DNA of 44,131 bases, taken from NCBI GenBank assembly GCA_900541335.1, contig UQJC01000013.1:1-44131 (forward strand), in the 5' to 3' direction. The first letter of the stretch is position 1. Each line of letters begins with the position of its first letter. The DNA is from an uncultured Prevotella sp. (GTDB lineage Bacteria > Bacteroidota > Bacteroidia > Bacteroidales > Bacteroidaceae). A model generated the notes under the pieces. The model was not told where the DNA came from and searched no databases. It saw only the letters and a program-made list of their open reading frames with translations. Made by a program: the position numbers and the translations under genes. This document shows positions 34,170 through 42,059 of this stretch, piece by piece.

Positions 34170-35012
34170 TTATCGTTTAGTTCGCAGGAAGAATTTGCGG
34201 GGAATGAGGGGAATGCGTTTGAATAGATAGTAGGAAAGGAAGGTAAATACCACTGCTATCGTGGCAGAGAACACGATGCTACCAATTTCAGAGGCACAAA
34301 TACCTGGAAAATCCCAACCTATATAGTTACCGGTTTCGATGATAAAAGACGTACTGATAAAACCATAGATGAAGAGGCAACTCCAAGTAAATACATACGC
34401 GCGACGACGGAATACAGCAGAACCCAGCAAGAAGCAGGAGTAGAGCGACAGCATGCTGAGTATGAAGTTGATCATCATGCAGTTACGCTGCCATACACTC
34501 CAACGAACGGAGAGGACTATGCCCGTCCAAAAATCGAAAGTCGAGGTGATTTGCTTCCATACAAAGGGAATGATGGAATCGGTTGGTAAGGAGAGTATGA
34601 GGAACAGCCCCATTCGGATGCAGTCAGCCACGATGAAGAGTAACAAGCCAGCCAGCATGCCTCCGACTACATGGATGAGGATGCGTGAAAGGTATTTCTC
34701 TAAATTGCTTGCAGGGAGCATGAAGTAATTGATACGCTCTTCTTTGGTGGACAGACAACGAAAGGTATTGGCTACGCTGTAAGTCGTAAAGATAAAATAG
34801 ACGACGAGAAAGGTAAACAGCAAATCGGAAGCATGGCGTTCGATGTCGATGGATTCGGCGTGTCCCATTTTGATTAGAACATAAACCGGGCCTAACTGGC
34901 CGCAGACCATGGCAATGAGGCCGCCTAAAAGCATGGAGAGGTAGAATTTGCGATTTTGGATGAGGTCTGTACGAAGAACCCAGCCGAAGCGATGAATATC
35001 AAATTGTTTCAT
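34170..35012 (-). CDS. ABC transporter permease-like membrane protein
   Basis: The 280-residue protein has about six hydrophobic segments (LSMLLGGLIAMVCGQLGPVYVLI, LLFTFLVVYFIFTTYSVANTF, ILIHVVGGMLAGLLLFIVADCI, MINFILSMLSLYSCFLLGSAVF, VFTWSCLFIYGFISTSFII and IVFSATIAVVFTFLSYYLF), consistent with an ABC-2-like exporter half. The soluble stretch CLSTKEERINYFMLPASNLEKYLSRI after the second helix is typical of Bacteroidetes ABC permeases in this operon type. It lies 82 bp after the ATPase gene. The substrate is unknown. Confidence 0.85.
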   Translation of the reverse strand: MKQFDIHRFGWVLRTDLIQNRKFYLSMLLGGLIAMVCGQLGPVYVLIKMGHAESIDIERHASDLLFTFLVVYFIFTTYSVANTFRCLSTKEERINYFMLPASNLEKYLSRILIHVVGGMLAGLLLFIVADCIRMGLFLILSLPTDSIIPFVWKQITSTFDFWTGIVLSVRWSVWQRNCMMINFILSMLSLYSCFLLGSAVFRRRAYVFTWSCLFIYGFISTSFIIETGNYIGWDFPGICASEIGSIVFSATIAVVFTFLSYYLFKRIPLIPRKFFLRTKR

Positions 35013-35094
35013 AGTGGTATATGCTAATTGGTGTGTGGTGTTTTAGGTTTCGATGGCTTTTCCTTCTGGGGAAAAATGCGCGTCAGATAGGCTC

Positions 35095-35931
35095 CTAACG
35101 AGTAAGAGTCTCGGGGAGTTTACCCTTTTGAGCACAATTGAAAAGTAATTCCAGATTGATAGGTGTTTCTACGTCGGGGTCTGTATTGAGCGTGATGACG
35201 GAGTTGCCATGAATCGACGGTTGTACATAAAGTGCATCGTCAGTCGGTTGTTGTGAACTGCGTTCCTCGAAACAGAGCGTAGCACAAATTTCAGCCGTCG
35301 AGCGGTTGAGTAATAACTGGGAACCTTCGAGCATAACCACATGGTCGAGCAACATGGCCACATCGTTTACCTGGTGAGTTGAAATAATGAGAGTTTGATC
35401 CTCACGCAAGTATTGGCTGATGACCTTGCGGAACAGACTTTTAGACGGAATGTCCAAACCATTGGTTGGTTCGTCCATCAACAAAAGTTTCGCACCTGTT
35501 GCCAAGGCAATGCTCATGAAGACCTTTTTCTTTTGTCCCATGGAGAGCGCACCCAGATGCATGTCTTGGTTGAGTTCAAAGTCCATGAGACACTTGTAGA
35601 GGATTTCCTCATTGAAGTGGGGGTAGAAGGGGGCATGAAGCTGTACATATTGGCGGAGTGAAATGGGAGGCAATGAAAACTCTTCGGGAACCAAAAACAT
35701 TTCTCGAAGCATTTCGGGCTGACGTTCGAGTACATTCATACCTTCGAAAGCAACGTGTCCCTTTTGGGTACGTAATAAGCCGCTCATAATATAGAGCAAT
35801 GTGCTTTTGCCCGTACCGTTTTTACCTAAGAGTCCGTAGATGTGTCCCTGCTTAAAAGTCAGGGAGAAGTCCTGAAAGACGGGAGCTAACCGTCTGCCGT
35901 AGGAGTAAGTGATGTGTTGAACTGCTAACAT
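35095..35931 (-). CDS. ABC transporter ATP-binding protein
   Basis: This 278-residue ATPase energises the adjacent permease. The Walker A is GKNGTGKST (36-44), the signature is LSMGQ (129-133), and the Walker B is LLLMDEP (149-155) with Asp153 and catalytic Glu154. A switch histidine lies in IISTHQ. After about residue 200 the tail is not part of the core fold. It is the first gene of the operon, directly behind a consensus promoter and an inverted repeat. Confidence 0.95.
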   Translation of the reverse strand: MLAVQHITYSYGRRLAPVFQDFSLTFKQGHIYGLLGKNGTGKSTLLYIMSGLLRTQKGHVAFEGMNVLERQPEMLREMFLVPEEFSLPPISLRQYVQLHAPFYPHFNEEILYKCLMDFELNQDMHLGALSMGQKKKVFMSIALATGAKLLLMDEPTNGLDIPSKSLFRKVISQYLREDQTLIISTHQVNDVAMLLDHVVMLEGSQLLLNRSTAEICATLCFEERSSQQPTDDALYVQPSIHGNSVITLNTDPDVETPINLELLFNCAQKGKLPETLTR

Positions 35932-35945
35932 AGAAATAAGTATTA

Positions 35946-36001
35946 GTGTAATACATTGCTATTACACCGCAAAAGTATGACGCGGTATTGAATTGACCAA
36001 A
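35946..36001 (-). promoter_or_regulatory. ABC/GntR operon promoter with inverted-repeat operator
   Basis: On the minus strand TTTG (35998-36001), a 20-nt spacer and TACTTTTG (35970-35977) form a perfect promoter. Immediately downstream, GTGTAATA (35946-35953) and TATTACAC (35960-35967) form a perfect 8-bp inverted repeat with a 6-bp spacer. It covers the predicted transcription start, the place expected for a GntR repressor. Confidence 0.82.
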
Positions 36002-36179
36002 TGTTCAGACAGAAATTTGTATGTTGGGGTAAGTATGGGGAAAAGTGTGAAGCGAGGCCTCATTGCTATTTATCCCTCAAAATAGGGAGTATTCTGTACC
36101 CAGAATGGGGGATTATCGTAGACGGATGACGGTAATTTATATGTTCTACAATAGGAAAATGAAAAAAAAGGGGAGAATG

Positions 36180-36211
36180 TTTGGTATGTAATTAAAATCT
36201 CCATACTTTTG
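36180..36211 (+). promoter_or_regulatory. Promoter of the perR-rubrerythrin genes
   Basis: TTTG (36180-36183), a 20-nt spacer and TACTTTTG (36204-36211) match the Bacteroidetes consensus, 39 bp before the perR-like ATG. Confidence 0.85.
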
Positions 36212-36225
36212 CGCCGTAATCAAAT

Positions 36226-36240
36226 TTGTAATTATTACAA
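36226..36240 (+). promoter_or_regulatory. PerR-box-like 7-1-7 operator
   Basis: TTGTAATTATTACAA is a perfect 7-1-7 palindrome close to the known Per box TTATAATnATTATAA. It starts 15 bp after the -7 element, just beyond the predicted transcription start, where repressor binding would block initiation. Confidence 0.82.
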
Positions 36241-36250
36241 CTGTGTTAAA

Positions 36251-36703
36251 ATGAATCCAAGTGACTCTTTAGACTGTCTCACGCTTCATGGTATCAAGCC
36301 CTCTGCCAATCGGATGGCCGTGCTGGAATATCTGATGGCTCATCCCACACACCCTACTGTCGATGAAATCTATGAGGGGTTACGCGGCTCGATGCCGACT
36401 TTGTCGAAGACCACAGTCTACAATGCATTGCGCCTGATGGTTGAGCATCGTGCCATTCGTCAGTTGCACACAGCAGATCGTCAGCTTTGCTACGACGCAG
36501 ACACTTCGGATCATGCACACTTTTATTGCACACAGTGTGGTCGGTTTTATGACATGAAGTTGCGCTATCATGCTTTAGACGGAGCGGCTATCATTCCAGA
36601 CAATTATTTTGTGGAGCAAACCGACCTGTATATGCAGGGTGTATGTTCAGCCTGTCAGGTTAAAGGAAAAACTTTGAAGCCTGCTGGTTCGATTCCCTCT
36701 TAA
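36251..36703 (+). CDS. perR: Fur family regulator, PerR-like
   Basis: The 150-residue protein starts at MNPSDSLDCL; an earlier in-frame codon would lie inside the promoter. It has an N-terminal winged helix (about 14-75, with VDEIYEGLRGSMPTLSKTTVYNALRLMVEH). The C-terminal dimer domain has structural-Zn cysteines in CTQCG (93, 96) and CSAC (132, 135). His34 (HPTHPTVDEI) and His90 (HAHFYC) correspond to the oxidisable metal-ligand histidines of PerR. Assignment as PerR rather than Fur or Zur rests on these residues, the Per-box-like operator and the rubrerythrin neighbours. Confidence 0.88.
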   Translation: MNPSDSLDCLTLHGIKPSANRMAVLEYLMAHPTHPTVDEIYEGLRGSMPTLSKTTVYNALRLMVEHRAIRQLHTADRQLCYDADTSDHAHFYCTQCGRFYDMKLRYHALDGAAIIPDNYFVEQTDLYMQGVCSACQVKGKTLKPAGSIPS

Positions 36704-36749
36704 TTAGTCTACTATCAATCAATTCATAACAATCTAAACTCAACTCACA

Positions 36750-37301
36750 ATGAAAAAGAAATTTATCTGCACCGTATGTGGTTATGTACATGAAGGCGAA
36801 CATGCACCCGAAAAGTGCCCCCAGTGTGGCGTTCCCGCTTCTAAGTTCAAGGAACTCGACGAGTCTGCTTCTCTGACTTTCGTAGCTGAACACGAAGTAG
36901 GTGTAGCTAAGGGTTGCGACGATGAAATGATCAAGGACCTCAACGCTCACTTCAACGGTGAATGCACGGAGGTTGGTATGTACCTCGCTATGAGCCGTCA
37001 GGCTGACCGCGAAGGTTATCCCGAAATCGCAGAGGCTTTCAAGCGTTATGCTTGGGAAGAAGCTGAACACGCAGCTAAGTTTGCTGAATTACTCGGTGAC
37101 GTAGTTTGGGATACGAAGACCAATCTTGAGAAGCGTATGAACGCTGAAAGCGGTGCTTGCGAAGACAAGACGCGTATCGCTAAGCGTGCGAAGGAGCTCA
37201 ACCTCGATGCTATCCACGATACGGTTCACGAAATGGCTCGCGACGAAGCTCGTCACGGTCGTGGTTTCGAAGGCCTCTACAACCGCTACTTCAAGAAGTA
37301 A
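36750..37301 (+). CDS. Reverse rubrerythrin (rubredoxin domain N-terminal)
   Basis: The 183-residue cytoplasmic protein reduces hydrogen peroxide with electrons from NAD(P)H via a reductase. The rubredoxin-like Fe(Cys)4 domain is at the N-terminus (Cys7, Cys10, Cys23, Cys26). It is followed by a ferritin-like diiron domain (about 50-183) with carboxylate/His motifs NGECTEVGMYLAMSRQAD, WEEAEHAAKF and ARDEARHGRGFEGL. This order is opposite to classic rubrerythrin. It lies 46 bp behind the PerR-like gene and is probably in the same transcript. Confidence 0.94.
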   Translation: MKKKFICTVCGYVHEGEHAPEKCPQCGVPASKFKELDESASLTFVAEHEVGVAKGCDDEMIKDLNAHFNGECTEVGMYLAMSRQADREGYPEIAEAFKRYAWEEAEHAAKFAELLGDVVWDTKTNLEKRMNAESGACEDKTRIAKRAKELNLDAIHDTVHEMARDEARHGRGFEGLYNRYFKK

Positions 37302-37335
37302 TTTCTACTTGAAACATTAAAGCATTAAACTCAAT

Positions 37336-37405
37336 CGGACATTCTGAATAAGTACGGCTTATCCATTAAAGAGCCTTCTATAGACTTGTTCAGAATGTCC
37401 GTTTG
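37336..37405 (+). terminator. Large hairpin between the two rubrerythrin genes
   Basis: CGGACATTCTGAATAAGT pairs with ACTTGTTCAGAATGTCCG (18 bp, one mismatch) around a loop of about 30 nt, followed by TTTGATTT. No consensus promoter is visible between it and the next gene, so readthrough or attenuation is possible. Confidence 0.75.
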
Positions 37406-37447
37406 ATTTATTCCCTCCTAATACCGACGATTTTAAATATTACAACC

Positions 37448-37990
37448 ATGAAGGAACTCAAAGGAACCCGTACGGAACAGAATCTGGCCACTGCTTTTGC
37501 CGGTGAATCACAAGCTCACACCAAGTATTTGTATTACGCATCCAAGGCTAAGAAGGATGGTTACGTACAGATGGGCAATATTTTTGAAGAAACAGCCCGC
37601 AACGAAAAGGAGCATGCGAAGCTCTGGTTTAAGTACTTACATGGTGGCGAAGTACCTTCAACTCCGGATAATCTGGCTGATGCCGCTGCTGGTGAAAACT
37701 ATGAATGGACTGATATGTATGCCACCTTTGCAAAGGAGGCACGCGAAGAAGGATTTGCTGAAATCGCTGCTAAGTTTGAGATGGTGGGTGCCATTGAAAA
37801 AGGTCATGAAGCGCGTTACCGCAAACTGTTGAAGAATATCGAGGACGAAGTCGTCTTTTCACGTGACGGTGACTGTGTATGGCAGTGTTCGAATTGCGGT
37901 CACATCGTCATTGGTAAAAAAGCCCCTGAACTTTGTCCAGTGTGCAATCATCCGAAGAGTTACTTCGAATTGCATCAAGAGAATTATTAA
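37448..37990 (+). CDS. rbr: Rubrerythrin
   Basis: This 180-residue protein is the classic peroxide-reducing rubrerythrin. A ferritin-like diiron domain at about 1-135 has TEQNLATAFAGESQAHTKYLYYA, EETARNEKEHAKLW, AKEAREEGFAEIA and AIEKGHEARY, which supply the Glu/His ligands. A C-terminal rubredoxin-like Fe(Cys)4 domain follows (CSNCG and CPVCN). The start MKELKGTRTEQN is the family norm; an earlier ATG is in the hairpin leader. It lies behind the reverse rubrerythrin in the PerR cassette and is followed by a strong terminator. Confidence 0.96.
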   Translation: MKELKGTRTEQNLATAFAGESQAHTKYLYYASKAKKDGYVQMGNIFEETARNEKEHAKLWFKYLHGGEVPSTPDNLADAAAGENYEWTDMYATFAKEAREEGFAEIAAKFEMVGAIEKGHEARYRKLLKNIEDEVVFSRDGDCVWQCSNCGHIVIGKKAPELCPVCNHPKSYFELHQENY

Positions 37991-38006
37991 GTTCTGTGTT
38001 CTATTT

Positions 38007-38073
38007 AAAAAGCGATTCCTCGCCTATCCAAAGTTTCTGATATGCTTTGGGTGGGCGAGGAATCGCTTTTGTG
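38007..38073 (+). terminator. Terminator of the rubrerythrin genes
   Basis: AAAAGCGATTCCTCGCC pairs with GGCGAGGAATCGCTTTT (17 bp), extended inward by CCAAAG/CTTTGG. A TTTT run ends the stem. It may also stop the convergent purF-like transcript. Confidence 0.88.
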
Positions 38074-38194
38074 TATTGGTATATCTTTCTGGAGTGTTGA
38101 AGAGTCGAAAGGTAGAGTGGGGACTCTCTTAATAAGACCTCAACATACTGTTGCGCTGGAGAAAGAAACGAAGGGTAGGATACGTTGCAGTGAT

Positions 38195-39628
38195 TTATTC
38201 CTTCGCTTTACCACTGCCGCAACATCCCGTTCCGTCAAAACAGTGTGTACAGAGTTTGCACTTCGGCAGACCGATAGCTTGGACTAAGGTTTCAAGCTTA
38301 TTAAACTTGAGACTGGTCAAACCAAGACGTTCACGGATGGCGTCTACCATGCGTTCGTATTCGGGAGATCCCGTAGTGGCATATTTCTCCAAGTTCTTGT
38401 TAGGATCACCTTCGAGCTCATTGATAACGCGGCGCGTAATCAGTTCCAAAATACTCTTAGACGAGGTGAAACCAATATAGGGACAAGGGTAAATCAAAGG
38501 GGGACAGGCAATGCGGATGTGTACTTCGCGTGCACCGTCATCAAAGAGAACATTGACATTGTCACGCAATTGGGTACCACGCACAATGGAGTCGTCGCAG
38601 AAGAGTACACGCTTACCGCGCAACATATCGCGGTTGGCAATCAACTTCATGCGAGCCACCAACGAGCGCATTTCCTGATTGGCAGGAGTGAAAGAACGCG
38701 GCCAGGTCGGTGTGTATTTAGAGATGGCACGCTGATAAGGCTTATTCATACCCGCAGCATAACCTAAAGCCATGCCGACACCCGAATCAGGGATGCCACA
38801 TACGCAGTCTACGTCGGTATGATCTTCCGCAGCCATCATTTCTCCGTTATCATAACGCATTTCCTCTACATTGCGTCCTTCGTAGGTAGAGGTGGGGAAA
38901 CCATAGTAAATCCACAGGAAGGAACATATCTGGCAATGTTCTTGGGGAGCACGGAGCTGTTCCATGCTATCGGCGCGCAGGCGAACAATTTCACCAGGGC
39001 CCAGGAAATGTTCCGTGTCGTAGTCCAGGTTAGGGAAAGCCGTCGTTTCGCTTGTTACAGCGTAGGCACCTTTCTTCTTACCAATCACGACCGGCGTACG
39101 ACCCCAATCATCGCGAGCGGCAATAATACCATCTTCTGTCAACAATAACAAGGAGCAGGATCCGACAATGTGGCGGAACACGTTTTCAATACCATCGACA
39201 AAGTCTTTACCTTGTATCAGCAACAGGGCAATCAGTTCCGTTTGGTTGGTTTGTCCTGAGGAAAGTTCAGCGAAGTGCATATTCTGCGCCAACAGTTCCT
39301 TTTCAAGTGCTTCGATGTTATTGACTTTACCCACGGTCGCGATGGCAAATCGTCCGAGGTGCGAGTTAAGAACCAGGGGTTGGGCATCCGTGTCACTGAT
39401 AATACCTATACCCGAAGTAGCCCCCTCGAATTTGGGCAACGAGGTTTCGAACTTCGTACGGAAATAGGAACTTTCCAAGTTGTGAATCGAACGCGTGAAG
39501 ACGCGTTGTTGCGGATTGTAAGTAGCTAGGCCGCCCCGACGTGTGCCTAAATGTGAGTTGTAGTCTGTTCCGTAAAAGAGGTCTGCTACACAATCAACCT
39601 GAGATACGGTACCAAAAAATCCTCCCAT
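38195..39628 (-). CDS. PurF-like amidophosphoribosyltransferase lacking the N-terminal cysteine
   Basis: This 477-residue protein resembles PurF, which makes phosphoribosylamine from PRPP and glutamine in the first step of purine synthesis. The PRPP site RVLFCDDSIVRGTQLRD (about 340-356) and the glutaminase fold landmarks (SHLGTRRGGLATY, NSHLGRFAIATVGKVNN, GIIAARDDWGRTP) are present. The mature N-terminus reads MGGFFGTVSQ where PurF has the catalytic cysteine (MCGI). Without it, glutamine hydrolysis should fail, so an ammonia-dependent or regulatory role is possible. A Cys-rich tail (CKLCTHCFDGTGCCGSG) could bind a metal or cluster. It has a consensus promoter. Confidence 0.9.
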   Translation of the reverse strand: MGGFFGTVSQVDCVADLFYGTDYNSHLGTRRGGLATYNPQQRVFTRSIHNLESSYFRTKFETSLPKFEGATSGIGIISDTDAQPLVLNSHLGRFAIATVGKVNNIEALEKELLAQNMHFAELSSGQTNQTELIALLLIQGKDFVDGIENVFRHIVGSCSLLLLTEDGIIAARDDWGRTPVVIGKKKGAYAVTSETTAFPNLDYDTEHFLGPGEIVRLRADSMEQLRAPQEHCQICSFLWIYYGFPTSTYEGRNVEEMRYDNGEMMAAEDHTDVDCVCGIPDSGVGMALGYAAGMNKPYQRAISKYTPTWPRSFTPANQEMRSLVARMKLIANRDMLRGKRVLFCDDSIVRGTQLRDNVNVLFDDGAREVHIRIACPPLIYPCPYIGFTSSKSILELITRRVINELEGDPNKNLEKYATTGSPEYERMVDAIRERLGLTSLKFNKLETLVQAIGLPKCKLCTHCFDGTGCCGSGKAKE

Positions 39629-39677
39629 GATGAATCTCGATGAGTTTAGTTGAGAAATGAGGTTGAGAAATGATGGG

Positions 39678-39709
39678 CAAAATTACGTCATGCCGTTTGA
39701 AGAGCCAAA
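39678..39709 (-). promoter_or_regulatory. Promoter of the PurF-like gene
   Basis: On the minus strand TTTG (39706-39709), a 20-nt spacer and TAATTTTG (39678-39685) match the consensus, 50 bp before the start codon. No PurR-like or riboswitch element is recognised. Confidence 0.82.
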
Positions 39710-40175
39710 CGATGGTAGCTGAAATTTCGTATTGAAGGATAGCACGTTGCCTTAGGGAAGCGATAGCCTAAAGATAGTGGAAGTGCATTTTGCAGATGGA
39801 GCTTTACCCGTTGGCAGAATTAAAGAAGTTGCACCCCTCTTTTCTTCTGTTCGATCGGTTGAGGTCGATGTGAAAGACCGTCTGTTTCCGCCAAGCGTCA
39901 CCGTCGGACACCTTGGGTGCTATTCTTCCACCGTTTGACTTGAATGCTTCAGTTCCTAAGTTTTGCCCCTAAGTTTTGCTCTCTCTCTCTGCCTAATTCG
40001 CAAATTCTTCCTACTTTAGCAAAGTTTTTTGCGCTTTGCGCTTGGGGATTTCAGCCAGATGCAGTAAACTGTGTGGTAAATCCCTTCCTATCCCATCGTC
40101 CCTTTCCCCTTCCCGGGACTGCTGGTGACGATTCCTTATTATCCCCTTAGACAATATATAAAATGAAATATCAGC
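39710..40175. other. Intergenic region upstream of recJ
   Basis: About 465 bp without a credible gene. CCTAAGTTTTGC occurs twice, 13 bp apart (39955-39966 and 39968-39979), followed by a (CT)n run at 39980-39990. TAAGTTTTG is a one-base-longer relative of the -7 consensus, so the pair could be weak promoter elements. TACTTTAG at about 40012-40019 is another near match. Confidence 0.4.
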
Positions 40176-41900
40176 ATGAACTACAAATGGAACTACGAGG
40201 CTCCTTCCCACACCGTTGCCGAGGCGGAGGCCGAGCTAGCTCAAGCGCTGGGCATACACCCTGTGTTTGGGAAACTGCTCTATGACCGTAATGTCCGTAC
40301 GGTACAAGAGGCTCGCCACTTCTTCCGTCCCCAGCTGACCAATCTGCATGACCCCTTTCTCATGAACGACATGCAGAAAGCAGTCGACCGACTCAATTTG
40401 GCCATGGGGCGTAAGGAGCGCATTATGGTTTACGGTGATTACGATGTAGACGGATGTACTGCCGTTGCATTGGTCTATCGTTTCCTGCGTCAGTATTACT
40501 CCCACATTGATTATTACATTCCCGACCGCTACGAGGAAGGGTATGGCATATCGAAGAAGGGCATTGACTATGCGGCAGAGACCGGAGTTGGACTGATTAT
40601 CGTTCTCGATTGCGGTATCAAGGCAATTGAAGAAATAGCCTATGCGAAGAGTTTGGGCATCGAATTTGTGATTTGCGATCACCATGTGCCCGACGAGGTG
40701 CTACCCGATGCGGTAGCCATCTTGAACCCCAAACGTCGAGATAACGTATATCCTTACACAGACCTTTCGGGTTGTGGTGTCGGATTTAAGTATATGCAGG
40801 CGTTTGCTATCAGCAATGGTATTGAATTCAACAAGCTCAATCAGTTGCTCGACCTTTGTGCGGTCAGCATTGCGACCGACATTGTGCCCATCATGGGTGA
40901 GAACCGTATACTTGCTTACCACGGTTTGCGTTGTCTGAATTCCAACCCGAGCATTGGGTTACGTGCTATCATCGAAGTGTGCGGACTCTCCGACCGTGAG
41001 TTGACGATGAACAATCTCATCTTCAAAATCGGTCCGCGTATCAATGCTTCAGGCCGTATGCAAACAGGCAAAGAGGCCGTTGACCTCTTGGTCGAAAAGG
41101 ATTATCCGACCGCACTTGAGAAGGCCGTTCGCATCAACCTTTATAACGAGGCACGTAAAGACTTGGACAAACAAATGACCGAAGAGGCCATCGACTGTGT
41201 TAAGGATTTACCCGGACTCGACGATCGCCGCAGTTTGGTTATTTACAACGAAGATTGGCACAAAGGGGTCATCGGTATCGTGGCTTCTCGTCTGACGGAG
41301 CATTATTATCGTCCCGCCGTGGTATTGACCCGTTCGGAAAACATGGCAACTGGTTCAGCCCGTTCCGTTTCCGGATTTGATGTGTACAAGGCCGTGCAGA
41401 GTTGTTCAGACCTGTTGGAGAACTTTGGTGGCCATACCTACGCCGCTGGGCTCACCTTACCGGTTGAACACGTAGAGGAATTTTCTCGTCGCTTCGAGGA
41501 ATATGTAGCCGAACATATACTCGACGAACAGACCGAAGCCCGCCTGCACATTGATGCCGTGGTTGACTTCAAGGACGTGACCTTCCGTTTCTACCAGCAA
41601 CTGCGTAAGTTTGCGCCTTTCGGACCGGGCAATATGAAACCCGAGTTTTGTACGAAGAAAGTCTACGATTACGGTACGAGCAAGGTTGTCGGTCGTGGAC
41701 AGGAACACATCAAGCTCGAACTGGTTGACAACAAGAGCAACAACGTGATGAACGGTATTGCTTTTGGACAAAGCTCGCAGGCACGGTTTATAAAAACCAA
41801 GAGTGCCTTCGACATTTGTTATTCCATAGAGGAAAACACCCACAAACGGGGCGAAGTCCAATTGCAGATTGACGATATCCGTCCTTCCACCGAAGCGTGA
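40176..41900 (+). CDS. recJ: Single-stranded-DNA-specific exonuclease RecJ
   Basis: RecJ degrades single-stranded DNA 5' to 3' in recombination, mismatch and base-excision repair. The 574-residue protein has the DHH phosphoesterase core: motif I VYGDYDVDG (85-93, with Asp88, Asp90 and Asp92), the later Asp in VLDCGI, and CDHH (167-170). The DHHA1 domain follows, with GRMQTGKEAVDLL and SGSARSVSGFDVYKA-like substrate contacts (about 395-410) and GGHTYAAGLTL. The C-terminal OB-type domain is at about 450-570. The length is normal. recQ follows after a strong hairpin. Confidence 0.96.
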   Translation: MNYKWNYEAPSHTVAEAEAELAQALGIHPVFGKLLYDRNVRTVQEARHFFRPQLTNLHDPFLMNDMQKAVDRLNLAMGRKERIMVYGDYDVDGCTAVALVYRFLRQYYSHIDYYIPDRYEEGYGISKKGIDYAAETGVGLIIVLDCGIKAIEEIAYAKSLGIEFVICDHHVPDEVLPDAVAILNPKRRDNVYPYTDLSGCGVGFKYMQAFAISNGIEFNKLNQLLDLCAVSIATDIVPIMGENRILAYHGLRCLNSNPSIGLRAIIEVCGLSDRELTMNNLIFKIGPRINASGRMQTGKEAVDLLVEKDYPTALEKAVRINLYNEARKDLDKQMTEEAIDCVKDLPGLDDRRSLVIYNEDWHKGVIGIVASRLTEHYYRPAVVLTRSENMATGSARSVSGFDVYKAVQSCSDLLENFGGHTYAAGLTLPVEHVEEFSRRFEEYVAEHILDEQTEARLHIDAVVDFKDVTFRFYQQLRKFAPFGPGNMKPEFCTKKVYDYGTSKVVGRGQEHIKLELVDNKSNNVMNGIAFGQSSQARFIKTKSAFDICYSIEENTHKRGEVQLQIDDIRPSTEA

Positions 41901-41924
41901 GGAGGAAATCTCTCATAAACTACG

Positions 41925-41990
41925 AACAGCAAGTGTCGTTTTCAGCAAAGCGGGGAGACCGGCATTGTTGAAAACGACACTGCTGTTTGT
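41925..41990 (+). terminator. Terminator of recJ
   Basis: AACAGCAAGTGTCGTTTTCA and a complementary arm at about 41968-41987 form a stem of about 20 bp with one or two defects, followed by TTTG. Confidence 0.8.
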
Positions 41991-42059
41991 GTATAGGTAT
42001 ACTCCTCAAATCGAATCTACTAACCCCAAGAAGTAACTCCATATAAAAAAACTCCTTTC

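Noticed and set aside
39944..40150. Small gene upstream of recJ
   Set aside because: Composition follows the CT-rich and TTTTGC repeat sequence; no family, no promoter-start arrangement.
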